A program made the position numbers and the translations under genes. This document shows positions 1 to 12,247 of a stretch of DNA of 64,000 nt, piece by piece. The notes under the pieces were generated by a model. That model saw only the letters and a program-made list of their open reading frames with translations, had not been told where the DNA came from and did no database searches. The first letter of the stretch is position 1. The number at the start of each line of letters is the position of its first letter. The DNA comes from Conus ventricosus (lineage: Eukaryota; Mollusca; Gastropoda; Neogastropoda; Conidae): contig CM031611.1 of NCBI GenBank assembly GCA_018398815.1, positions 48,037,090 through 48,101,089 of the forward strand, in the 5' to 3' direction.

Positions 1-566
1 AACAAACGGTTCTGTTTGCCAGACAAACCTTTAAAGCTCCATTCTGCAGGAAGGATTAAAAAATCTTCCTCTTTACCCCCATCTACCCCCCCCTGCCCTC
101 CTTTCCCCCCCTTTTTCCCCCCCCCCCTAATCTTTTTCTTGTTAAATCATTCTTTTTTGGGTGGGAAAAAAAGTTTTTAAATTTTTCACCTACTTCCCCC
201 CCCCCCCCCTTCCCATCACAACTTATTGTTGAATCACTATATGAACACACACACCACACAAAAACATACCCACACACACACACACGGTGCATCATTTATG
301 CTGGACAAGCAAGCACTGGGGCATCGACGACTTTAAAAATCGAACCGAAATATCAATTGTCGGGCGTTTTTTCCCTTTTGGTTTTTTTTTTTTTCCCCTA
401 CCTTCAAAGGGATGAAACGAAATGAAGTAACAATTTACATTGGAAATTTTAAAAAAGCCGACACGCTTTATTTTTGTGTGCAGTTATATCTTTTTATCGA
501 CTACATGAAGATGGCCACATTTTCATTCTCTTTTTTTTACATAATTCATCAAGGGGGAGGCGGGGA

Positions 567-628
<62 letters not shown>

Positions 629-840
629 CAGTAAACTATTCTTAAACATTTATCTTCCAGTGGTTTCCTGCATTGCAATAAAAGTCCCTTTTTTGTTTTA
701 AAAGTTTACATTTTTCGCTATTCCTGAATAACACTTTGTGACCCAGCCCTCTTAGACTAGTAACATGTGTTCTCCATCATTCCTTCCCGTTTCTTTTGTT
801 ACCACACATGCACACCACACACATCACACAAATTTTTTAA
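1..840. repeat. Direct duplication, copy 1 (open at the window edge)
   Basis: This segment matches 3450-4290 in the same orientation along its whole length, with the same order of landmarks: a poly-C/T block, a short (CA)n, a stretch reading tcgggcgttttttc, a long poly-G run and the phrase gactagtaacatgtg. Copy 1 differs from copy 2 mostly by single-base gains and losses, many in homopolymers, rather than by substitutions. That pattern fits either an old duplication or an uncorrected read segment in the assembly. No gene was seen. Confidence 0.85.
569..626. repeat. Poly-G tract (58 G)
   Basis: An uninterrupted run of 58 G lies inside duplication copy 1. The equivalent run in copy 2 (4033-4064) is about 32 G, so the tract length varies between the copies. 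Confidence 0.97.
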
Positions 841-2456
841 CTCCACCCCATCCCCCTCCATGCACTATAAACAGTAATGTCTACTAATTGGTGGATGAAA
901 CGATCAGAATTCTCATTCTCACCACACTAAATTATTGACAGTCTGAACATAAATTATCAGATTGTTGATTCTTTATCCCTTCCAGCTGGCTATGGCATGA
1001 AATTGAAATTAACACTGTTGACAAGTTCACCTTACAGTCTTTCTTGTGAATTAAATTTACATCCTGCTGAGATTTTTTTTCTTCTTCTGAACATAGAGAA
1101 AGAAAGAACAAACAGAGGAAAGCTCTCAGATACCTGAAGTGACATTAAAAACACAAGCCTGTCACTACCACACCCTCCATCCTCTGGGGAAAAGGATTAA
1201 CAAAAATTGACACAAAGTATGGGGCAACTTTATACTTTATTACAGTGTCAACATCACGCTCCACAGCTCCTAGCTATTTCCTGCGCTTGGCAAGCAGAAG
1301 ATTCTACCAGCAATTTTAACGCTAACTAAAATAAACCCAATCTTTCTTTCTTAATATTGTTTGCAAAATACTATTTGTACACTTGTAAACTAGTGAAACA
1401 AATCCACAGATATTTGTTTTCCTGAAAAAATTAAAATTCAGATATAAAATCGAAGAATATAATGCCTGTTTACTACTAAACCAGGCAAATTTCTCTAACA
1501 AATGGATAACATACAAACTATTATTATCTGACGACTAATCAGTCAATAATATACTTTACAAAATACAGTTCTACGTATAATAAACAATTATATCTGATTG
1601 TCAATTCATTACACTCGTCTGACGGTCATTATCCTTGCCCATCTGTTCTCTGTATGATCAGCATACACTTAATCACAGGTGATCATTTTTTTTTCTCTTC
1701 TGAACAAAGGCCACTTTTGCTCCCGCATGTAATCAAGTATTTAGTATTTTTGTGTTACACTACATATGGTTGATATAGGTCTTGTTTGCCCATGTACTCT
1801 CACTGTGTTTTACAGCTTGTTTGTCCAAAATCCAAAACTTGATTTAAAGCATGTTACTGAAAGCATTTGAAGTCACGCACAAACCCAACCCAATCTCTCT
1901 CTCTCTCTCACTCCCCCACTCCCTCCCTCCCTCTCTCTTTCTCTCTCTCTCTCATACTTTTTTTCCAGCTTTATATTTAATTCACTTATAATGAATATGA
2001 TTTCTTTTGTGTATTTGTTATTGTCATTTTGTTTAAAGCAATTAAAAAAAAGTTATTAAAAAAAAAAAAAAAATAACAGACATGTAAACTGCACAAAATA
2101 ATACTTCCTATGTGGCTGCCAGCAGGAGATTCTCTGTGAAAGGCTTAGTTGTGAGAATGTGAACTACAAAATTCATGGTGATCCTTGCAGTACTTATTGC
2201 TTGTTCAGGACGGGATAGACTTACACTGGAGGTTTTCTTATAAATACTCATGAAACTGAAAACATGATTGTGAAAGCCTTTCTTGCTGCTCTATACTTAG
2301 TTCAAATCTTTTTTAATTTCAAAAATGTGAATATGAAGTTAGTAAAGTAATTTTAAGGGGCATGTGGTGTATATTGAAATGTGTCACTAGTGAAAATTTT
2401 TACTTTTACTGATATTTTTGTTGATCTGAATTAAAGATTTTCATTTGTCCATCCAC

Positions 2457-2491
<35 letters not shown>

Positions 2492-3449
2492 ATTCTACTT
2501 CCTGAACATCAATCAAGTTCCAAAACCATCACAATACAAAATGTCATGCTATCAGCAGATTGTGTTGGACATAAATGGACAGAAGAAGAAGACAAAATAA
2601 TCATTACTTTGTTTTTTCTTTACTTTGCATTTGTTCGTATTTTGGCTTGTTCAATAATGATAACTCATTATCAACTGCAAGTTGATTTTGCCTGGCCATA
2701 TGAAGCATATCAGCATTTTGAGTTTAATCTCCTCACAAATGCACTGATATCCTTGTGTGCAGTTTTCCACTGACATTTTGTAGATATGTTGAAAGAAGAA
2801 CCCAGAGCAACAAAAAAAAAAAAAAAAAAAAAAAAAAACCCAATCTGTAGAACTGGCATTCTTCTACAACACACCCAGTTAATTTGTTCTTTACGAGGAA
2901 AGTAATAGCAAATTGAAGTATGCTATGCCAAGCAGAACTCCCAACAAAATGCACTTCTCCACAACAACAATAAAAGGGAAATAACTGAAAAGTCTGCAAA
3001 CTTAGAGATGAACACATCTTCTGTTAGGAAGTGACACTTCACAGTGGTTTTGATAGCGATAATGCGCGTGCGCGCACTCACACACACAAACAACACACAG
3101 TTTGTACATTTTGATTTGCCTTACTTCCTTCTTGGCTCCTGAAGCTTAGGCTCTAAGGTTTACTTTCAATGATTACCTTTTTCTCATTTTTTGCACCTTA
3201 CATTCCTGTGTTGCTTTCTTCTCATTTTCCCCAACTGCCCTTTTCTGTCTGCCTTGAAAGTTTGTTGTCTGCCTTGAAAGTTTGTTGGACTTTGTTGCCT
3301 CTCCGTGGTAGTAAGAATGCCACAGAATCAATATGTTGTGTATTTCTTCTTTGACCCCAGGGATGAGCGACCCTGTCGGCCGCATTTCACTGACCAGTCT
3401 CCAGCAGGAGGCAGTCTAACAAATGGTTCCATTTTCAAGACTGGTTGGG
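841..3449. other. Non-coding flank with simple repeats
   Basis: No convincing coding sequence or RNA gene was found. The stretch holds a CT-rich block near 1890-1955, poly-A runs near 2064-2075 and 2811-2838 and a poly-C run at 2458-2491. Short open frames are AT-biased and lack splice or homology support. Confidence 0.6.
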
Positions 3450-4030
3450 CAGACAAACGGTTCGTTTGCCAGACAAACCTTGAAAGACTCCATTTCTGTC
3501 AGGAAAGGATTTAACATCTTCCTCTTCACCCCCATCTTACCCCCCTGCCCTCCTTTCCCCACTTTTCCCCCCTCTCTTAATCTTTGCTTGTTAAATCATT
3601 CTTCTTTGGATGGAAAAATAGTTTTAAGTTTGACAGCTCTACTTCCCCCCACCCCCTTCCCATCACAACTTACTTGTTGAATTCTATCTATATGAACACA
3701 CACACACACACATACACATACCCACACACACACACACGTGTGCATCATTCATGCTGGACAAGCATATGCACTGGGACATCAGACTGACTTGAAATTATCG
3801 AACCGTAAATGATCAGATTGTCGGGCGTTTTTTCTGTTGGTTTTTTTTTTTCCCCATACCTTGCTATGGCATGAAACTGAAATGAAGTAATCAATTTACA
3901 TGTGGTAAATTTTATTAAGCCGACACAGTCTTTATTTCGTGTGCAGTTATATCTTATATCGACTACATGAAGATGGCCATCATTTTCATTCTCTTTTTTT
4001 CACATAATTCATCAAGGGGGTAGGCGGGGA

Positions 4031-4066
<36 letters not shown>

Positions 4067-4290
4067 CATGTAAGCTATTCTTAAACATTTTATCTTCCAG
4101 TGGTTTCCTGCATTGCAATATTTGTCCCAGTTCTTGTTGAATAGTTTCACATTTTCGCTATTCCTGAATAAGCACGTTTGTGTATCCCAGCCCTCATTAG
4201 ACTAGTAACATGTGATTCTCCATCAGTTCCTTCTCCGTTTCTAGGTTACCACACATGCACACGCACACACATACACACGAGTTTGTAACA
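3450..4290. repeat. Direct duplication, copy 2
   Basis: This is the second copy of the segment at 1-840. It contains the same C/T-rich block, a (CA)n near 3697-3737, a poly-G run at 4033-4064 and the closing (CA)n near 4250-4280. Its words read more smoothly than those of copy 1. No coding potential was recognised. Confidence 0.85.
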
Positions 4291-7200
4291 GATTTAAGTA
4301 CAAGAACATATTCAAAAAGCCAGTCTAGACCAGAGCAAATTGCAAAATAGAAAAAAAAAAAAAATTAAATTAGCTGATCTTCAGCTAAAAACAAAAGTTC
4401 CCTTCAAAAGTGAGCAGATGTGAAAAGTTGTGATTACCTTGAAAATCAACAAACCCTCCATCAATTGGGGGACAAAGGCTGTACCAGAAATTTATAGGTC
4501 ATTGAAATTATGCACACTGAAATAATCAGATCATTTGTACCACCTTTCAATGGGGCATCACTGAAATTTAAAATTTTCTAGTACCCGATTAATTCTGTAT
4601 TTTAAAAAAAATAAGTTAAGCAAACCGAAATAATCAGATCTTTTGAAACAGAGTGAAAGAACACCTTTCACTGTGACATCACTGAAACTTGACATTACCC
4701 AGTAACTGATTAGTCCTGTATTGAAAATAAGTGGAGTTCAGAGTGAGTGAGTCAGTCAGTCAGTATTATTCTTATAGTGCAATTATAAATCCAAAACCTG
4801 CACACAAAAACTGTTATACATCAGTTCAGGTCTGTTTCAAAGAGATTCATTTCTTTAAAATCAAATTCCTTTCTAAAATATGCCAAAGATACTATAATCT
4901 ACAGAGAAACAAAGAGGCCATGGGGCAGAGCAAATGCACACACAGAATTAGAATGTGAAACAGACTGCAGAAACAGTTAAGCGTAAAGTCATCAACACAG
5001 ATACCATACAGTATTTTGACAGGTGTTCTTATGAAGAAATGGCACAGTAAGAATGAGCTGCATCACAAACGCACAAGACACACCAAAAGCAACATAGACC
5101 ACCACTTGCATCAACAAAAATAATATCCATAGGCGAAGGAGAACACCGTTTCTAACAAATTATGCCATTACATGTATGTCATGGTTAAAAACGAAATGTA
5201 AAAAAGAAAGATCTCCGTATACTTGAGCTACAGTTGGAAATACCACCCACCTTACACAATTTTCAATCACTTTCACGTTTAATTTTCCTTATGGCCATTT
5301 ATCATGTCTGAACCACAGAAGGAAAAAAAAAAAGGAAATCACAGCAATATACTCCCTGGTGGATAGCATCCAAACAAATAATCTGAAAAAAAAGTAGCAT
5401 AAAGATCCAGTCAACATCTGCTTCAACATTTCGCTCACACACACACACACACCTGCTGCAAAGGATAAAGAATACTAAGATATCAACCGTGTTTTATTGT
5501 TATCTTACGTTTCATTCAGCTTGCCTTCATTTTTTCTTTCCCTTGGACCCCAAATTGAATATTTTTTTTCTCCTACAGTTATGTTTAATATTACAGTGTT
5601 AAGTCTCCACAGGTCTGGCAATGGAACGAGACAGACCTGGAAGCAGACGAAATCCTGAATGCAAAACATGGAAGTGGCGGCTAAGTGACCGCCTCCTGGT
5701 CTTCCCCTGAACTGCCCTCTTTACTTTAAAATGTAGTGTACGGCAGGGTTTGGTTGTTGTTGTTTTTTCCTTTTTGCACCATAAAATCTCGTCAGCTTGT
5801 TAAACTTGGGAGAACTTTGGAAGAAAAAATGTTGTCTGTTACTAATCAATAAAGATCAGTCATTTAATGATAGCTTCCTGGTAATTAACGCCAATGCAAC
5901 CAAGTGTATACACTTCCTATGAAATGACAAGTACTCACTTCCTGATAAATCAGTCACCAGAACGCATGGATCTTCTGCTTCTCAGAAAGGAAGAGGGGAA
6001 ACCGTTAGGTTCAGGAACATGTGAATCAAGGTAATTAAACTGTGAACTATATGATCGAACAATCTGAAACCAACACCCTTGGATCAAAGAGTTTCTGGAA
6101 ACCTTACACAAAATATTCATGAAGGCGTTTCTGAAGCTGAACAAAACTCTCAAAGCGTCTGATTACTGACATGGTTTGAATGATGGACCCTGCCACAAGC
6201 TTCTAATTTCAGTGAAAGGAGCTTAAACTGGCACATACGGACAAACATGGCAAACAGCAATGGAAGTTAGTGTTTGCAATTTCAACTTGCATCTTATCAA
6301 GGTTGCAATTTACACGAGCATGACCAACAAAATTAAAAATATACTTTTATCAATCCTTTCCTCCTTACCTAAGACTTAGACTTACTTCGACTTAGATGCT
6401 CCCGCGTCTTGCGATGCATGAGGCAGCTAAGACTTACCTAAGGATCAACATTAAATCTCTCTTCCTCTTTCATCTAGCAGTTCTTCCTTGTAGAAACTTC
6501 CATCTTTTGATTTTCTGGGCTACCCCACACAACTAGGGCTATTCCTACTTGTAAGTTTCCACAGACAATGAGATATGACTTTTTTCCCATACCACGGCAG
6601 CTAGACAAAGCTGGTTTACGGAAGTGGTGTATTCAAAGCATGTTCATGTTTCCAGTGCCTGGCAGCCATGACAAGCGATGCAGGATCACCCATCTGCACA
6701 TGTTCGTATTTCTGCATATATATATATATGGAGGCAAGGCACTGGCAAGTCTTCATACCATGTCCACCTGGGAGTTGAGAATACCTCCATCTTCAGGTCA
6801 CCCAGGCATAGCCAGGATTCCACGACTCAAACTCAGCTCCAGTACTGTGCTGTCAACGATACTCATTCTGACAATTCTGTTGGCTCTTTATTCAACCTTT
6901 GTCATCCAGGTACTTATCGCAACAAAACTTATCATTTTTTACCACTGTTCATCCTCTTTCAGTGCACCAATACTGAGGACAAAACCACTTCTGAGCTGCT
7001 TTGGCTGCAGCTTAATGTTAAATGATATGAATAAACCTGAGACATTCAACCTGCATTAGACTGTGACATGAATATGGGCGAACACAGAAAGAACATGCAC
7101 GACTGCTTCTTAACCATGGAAAAAAAAAGATACACAAGAGGTTCGAATCTGAACACAGCATTAACATGTGCCAAATAGTCGGGATCCCACATGATCAAGC

Positions 7201-9270
7201 CATAGCATTATCTTCCCTTTTCTCAACAAGATAAAAGCAAAGTTGTTTTTTTTCAATTATCTGGTCAGGTCTTGATACAATCTACTAAAAAAAAAAAAAA
7301 AAAATCATAAAAAATATTAAAAGCAAAAACAAAAACAAAAACAAAATCATCCAGCAAGGGAGCAGAAATTTTGCTTCTCAACATGATTCAACATCAGATC
7401 TTTCTTCTGTGCCTGGGATAGTCTCCCTGACAAGTCCACTCATCTCGGTGTGAAGACGAAATGCTCCAACCTTAACAGTGGTTCAATCAAATGCTACCAG
7501 CCCCTTGCCCTTTCAAACATTCGCTTCTCTCTGCACCAGATACAGACATGCAAGATTCTGGAACGATCTGTATGCAACCAGCACGAGATTCCCGCTCACT
7601 ATTTTCAGACACGCATATGATTGCTAGCAAGACTGTATGCATACAGACACAGGTGAAGACACATCAAGGACGAATATGGAGTTATCCTCTGCTTCGAAAC
7701 AAAGAGTGCTAAGACAGATCACACAAAAAGCTCGTAAACAAGCACATGAAAAAAAAAAGTTAAGAATTCATACACTTTGGTGGAAACTGCAACACACAAG
7801 CCTGTAATTGTTTTCTTCACAAAAATAAACCCTTCATGTGCTCCAGTATTAGACTTACTTCACAAGCAAAAAAACACACTTGAAACAAATGCAAGCAAAC
7901 CCTTCATGTGCTCCAGTATTAGACTTACTTCACAAGCAAAAAAACACACTTAAAACAAATGCAAGCAAAATAACAAAAAAGAAAAACAACCATTAACACA
8001 GATCTGCTTGAAATAACGAAAACCTTCTGCAACACTGAGTAAAATCCATCATGTCACAATCAGCTATGTACAGATTAAGCCAGTTCTAAATTGCCTTTGT
8101 TCTAAATGTCATCTTCATGTGGTGTTGCCATGGTTGTTGCCAAATAATGTTGTGAAATCAAAACGAACAAACACTAACCAAAAAAGATATAATTATGTCA
8201 CGATCCTGGCTTTAAGAATGTGTACAGTTGATACTATGACATTTGTGCAGTAAAAGGAAAGGGCCCAAACAAAAACCAACCCCCAAAATTCAAATGATGT
8301 TAAAGCACACAAAAAAGAATTATAAAAAGCAAACCCAGAAAATTCATGAAACGACAGATTTTTTTTTTAAATGTGGACCAGCTCATCTTTTGTACATTTG
8401 TATATGTCATCTAAAATTTGATTGTGACAGGGAGAAAAAAATGCTCCAAGGCAACAATTTCATGATGTAAACCTGATTTTCAAACAGCCCACCTAACTGG
8501 GCAAACTGATCTTTATTTACTGAACCAATCTCTCAGAGTCAAGATTCTGCCTGAAATGCAGGAACACATTTCAATCAACCTAGCTATCTAAGAGAAGTTT
8601 TAGTTGAAAAAATGTACTCTTAAATCATTTGCATTTAATCAAACAAACTCGCAAAAAGTGTACTCTTTAATCATATGCATTTAATCAAACACTATCGCAA
8701 AATGCATCAAGTCAAAATATAACATGATGTCAGAACAGGAAATTACAGTAATTTTAAATGACAAAAATTCTTTCGAATTCAGGACAGTATGAGGAAAGAA
8801 AGTCACAATTCAACCATTTTCAAAAGCGTATTATACAGCTCTGAAGAGACAAGCAGCCACTTCACTGGAGAATTTAAAAAAAAATGACATTTCATTTTCT
8901 TCATTTTCCTTTTAAACGATTTGCCTAGGAACACTCTGAAAAACATAACTTGTAAAATTTCTTTATCCAAAATTTGACTAAATGGGTTTATAAATTACCT
9001 GTTGGAATTTGTACCATTTCATCCACAATCGTATCATTTCTAATATTGTCCTGAAAATGTTTTGAATAAAACAAGGAGAAAATGTGTACAATATTATGCA
9101 TTAAGAGGTCATATTCAAAGAATCCTCCAACAACTTCAACAATAAAACAACTATCACTTGTAACAATAGCTTTCTATCACGGTCTCCATTGCTGTTCACT
9201 GTTTCTCATTGTTTTCTTTCTTGTTGAAAAATACAGATAAAAACCTTCAAAGAGCAAAAGGTTGTTTTCA
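4291..9270. other. Non-coding 3' flank, few recognisable features
   Basis: No gene was recognised. A degenerate duplication of about 120 bp lies at 4505-4730 (shared words aaataatcagatc and catcactgaaa), and a duplication of about 46 bp lies at 8610-8705. An open frame of 163 codons at 6568-7059 (+) has no recognisable domain and looks like chance or decayed repeat sequence. The remainder is AT-rich unique-looking DNA with poly-A runs. Confidence 0.5.
7829..7968. repeat. 70-bp tandem duplication
   Basis: Two adjacent copies of a 70-bp unit beginning cccttcatgtgctccagta differ at one position (acttgaaac versus acttaaaac). Such near-identity suggests a recent local duplication. Confidence 0.95.
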
Positions 9271-9279
9271 GTTATCAGC

Positions 9280-9545
9280 CGCCACCAACTACCCCGGTCT
9301 CGGGTGAAATAGGCAAGGGAGAGCATGACAGCAGAAGGTCAAGGACAGAGAAGAAGCCTCCCTCAGACACGGGTTGTGGCCCTGAACTCATTACATGCTG
9401 ACAATACCAAGCCACACCCTTCTGTTGTCAGAAATATATGTTGGTGCTACCAGGATTTGAACCGTCATCTCCTGGAGGCTTGGGTGTCTCAAGGCACTGC
9501 CTTCATTGATGAGCGTCTTGCATACACCCGACACCTGAGTTGGGA
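9280..9545 (-). repeat. tRNA-like SINE fragment (possible)
   Basis: On the minus strand the segment contains ggttcaaatcctgg (about 9452-9465), a good match to the RNA polymerase III B box of tRNA genes. No full cloverleaf or clear A box was found, so a decayed tRNA-derived SINE is more likely than a functional tRNA. Confidence 0.35.
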
Positions 9546-9560
9546 AATTTAACCCTTCAC

Positions 9561-11878
9561 CTAGATCCAGCCGGAACAGTTTTCAACTGCCTTTGTCTTC
9601 AGGGTTGTGGTCCTCTTCTTATCAGAAATCAGAGCCATTTCTTTAGATGATAGGCAGACAAGCCTACAAGCCCCTCCCACCCCCAACCCCCTCACCCTTC
9701 CCACACACACAGCACTGCTTCAACTTCTGCATCAAGAACTCTGGCATGGAAGCCAGGTTCCCTCAAGCTGCCAGCTAGACTGGCATATTTCTCACTTTTG
9801 TAGATGGGAGCTCCCTCCCTTTTGCTTTCATATGACACCGTGATTTCTATCAGAATAATTTTTGTCTACTTTTCTTGGACAGAGATGAAACTCTTCTGTC
9901 AATCAGTGTGTTCTGGACGATTCTGCTTGTCCTGTATCGCATCAAAACCTGTTCAACAGTCTCCAAACAATGAATGGTCTATCAATGCCACTGTTTTTCC
10001 TTTTCTCAAAAAGTGCATGGATAAAAGTAAGAATGTTCCATGTTCCATAACGGACTTTCAAAAACCTGTCTCTGATCTCTCTCTCCGATTTTCCAAAAAC
10101 TATTTCTTGTGATGCTCCTACAGCTGACGACCAAAATGATTAAGAACTCCTGACCTTTCAGTCCATCTGGAGGCAAGGAATGTCCACTGTAATTGCAGAA
10201 AGAATTGACGGTAAAATACTCAAGTAGAATGTTTCAAACTGCCCTATTTTCTGGTGGTGATTGGTTCGCTTGTTCTTTGTGAACAATTTACAGATACTCG
10301 CAATGGATAAAAATGCATCTGCTCTGAGCAACAACAACAAACATTTCAACAGACCTGTTAATTCTAAAATGCTATTGGTGCTCAGCTAAAACGAATGTAA
10401 TTTCTATAAAGTGTGTGTATACATCTACCAAATTTTTGTAAAACAATGGGGCTGAAGAGGCCATCTTCCAAATATTTTTTAAAGTAGGAGAGGTGGTTGG
10501 GAGAATTCGTTTTCACCTACCACCACACAGAAGAAGGCTGAGGGATAACCGATCTTCCACATACTTCAAATAGTTTCTCCTAATGCTGATCACTTCGAAC
10601 CAAAATCACCACCATACTTTGGCATAAAATGATAAATTCATGCTTCCTTCCCAGTTTGTTTTTCAATATTTCTGGGCCTGTGGCCGCCGCTAATGTTCCA
10701 ACGCAAGTTGCCAAAGACTCTGATAATACAGCCAGACACGATATAGCATGCCAGAGTTAGTGAGAGAAGTTGTTCTTTGATCAAAGCACACCACGACAGC
10801 ACAAACTAAAGTGCAATTACTGCTCAAGAACCTTGTTGTCGTCGTCTTCTTTTATTTTTTGTGCATATTCTTTTCAGTTCATCACAATCATCATCTTTTC
10901 ACCAAACGAGTACAAAATACGGTGAAATCATGTGGGTAAACAAAACAGTTTCAATACACCATTCCCGGGTAAAATGAAATTCTTTAGAGCAGAAATTGAG
11001 TTCCCTTTGAACAAATTCCAAACTCTGTATGTTAATTAAGTACACATTGCTCTTTCCAACATCTATATAAAGTAGTAGATATATAGGAGATTCCAGCATA
11101 CAGAATAAAAAACACTTAATCAGCAAGCGGCAACTTACACTGATTCAGACAGCTGGGCAGACAGAAAGCCTAATAAGGCAAAAGCAACCAACGATATCTC
11201 AACACTTTCAAACATGCTCAAAGTCAAAGGCCTCTTTTGAGTTATTCAATCTAACCTGCTCAAATGCAGAATACTAAAATAAAATCAGAGGGCAAAACTT
11301 CTTCCCTTCTACCCCAAACCAATTACAGAATATATAACTGCAGTAGCACAGCATTACGAAAACATGAAAGAAAAAAAAAAATCAGTACAACAGACCAATG
11401 CCCCTTTATGTTTCAAGAAAGTGAAACAATGGAATTGACTGGAGATCTTGTATCTAAAAAAAAAATAAAAAAATTGGCAACTCACATCGATTAATCTTGG
11501 ACCATTGTTTACAAATCCAGCTGTCACCTCCCCCATCCCTCATCTTTCCATCCCATCCCCAACTCCCCCCCCCCCCCCTCCCTCACTTCATACTTTTCCA
11601 TTCCTTTTTCTCCAACCATCCTGTATTTACTCCATGTCTTTTCCATTTTAGGTTTGAAAAAATTTCTCTTGGGAGACCATAAATAAAACAAAAAATCGTC
11701 TGTCTCAATATCCCTTTCACCAAAGTATTTAAATTCCTTGATGTCCCCCTTATTTTCTAACCCCAACCCCCCCCCCCCCCTCCACACCAAACCATTCTTC
11801 TTCCTCCCCTTTCCTTTCCATCCCTCCCCCCTCCCTCAAAATCCACCATCTAACAGCTCTCCCACCCGCTGCGTCACG
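9561..11878. other. Immediate 3' flank / probable 3' UTR of Disp3
   Basis: No other gene was seen. This lies directly downstream of the Disp3 stop codon on the minus strand, so its right-hand part is likely 3' UTR. It contains two poly-C runs (about 11566-11579 and 11767-11780). The open frames here are low-complexity. Confidence 0.5.
10851..10856 (-). promoter_or_regulatory. Candidate polyadenylation signal for Disp3
   Basis: Read on the minus strand this is AATAAA, the first canonical hexamer I found downstream of the stop codon, about 1.0 kb away. The hexamer is common by chance in AT-rich DNA, so this is a candidate only. Confidence 0.3.
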
Positions 11879-12247
11879 TCAACCGAACAGAGAGCCGCCA
11901 TTCGGTCCCGGGATGAAGGCTCCGGAGACAGAGGCAATGTACAGCGCCAGGACCACCATCCCGCTGACCCCGGCCGTGACCCCCAGCCCCTTGAGGTGGG
12001 AGCGCCAGGTGGGCAGGAAGCGGGCGGGGGCGATGGTGGCCAGCAGGGCCACGCACAGCGTGAGGGTGTACAGGATGGCGACGGATGAGTTGATGAGCAC
12101 GATCTGACCGAACTTGGAGAAGGGTTGGATGGTGGTCTGCGTGAGCGGCACCGCCGCCACGATGGTGGTCATGGCGCTGGAGATGATGGAGGCTCCGATG
12201 TGCTGCACCGCCGACTTGGTGCGCCACGCCCGTACATCCCGGTTGGT
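11879..12247 (-). CDS. Disp3: Disp3 exon 16 (terminal): last RND transmembrane bundle and stop
   Basis: The acceptor AG is at 12249-12248 and the exon is in phase 0, giving 122 codons plus a TGA stop at 11879-11881. The reading starts [20 protein letters not shown] and continues through [13 protein letters not shown] and [20 protein letters not shown], the closing transmembrane helices of the C-terminal RND half. It ends in a short tail, NGGSLFG. Alignment with the DISP3 C-terminus is continuous, which fixes both frame and stop. Confidence 0.95.
   Translation of the reverse strand, partial: TNRDVRAWRTKSAVQHIGASIISSAMTTIVAAVPLTQTTIQPFSKFGQIVLINSSVAILYTLTLCVALLATIAPARFLPTWRSHLKGLGVTAGVSGMVVLALYIASVSGAFIPGPNGGSLFG

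Noticed and set aside
6568..7059. 163-codon plus-strand frame
   Set aside because: Low resemblance to any protein; it includes an (AT)n tract and has no conserved motif.
11738..12227. Overlapping plus and minus frames over Disp3 exon 16
   Set aside because: The plus frames and the second minus frame are shadows of the GC-rich terminal exon; only the frame ending NGGSLFG matches DISP3.
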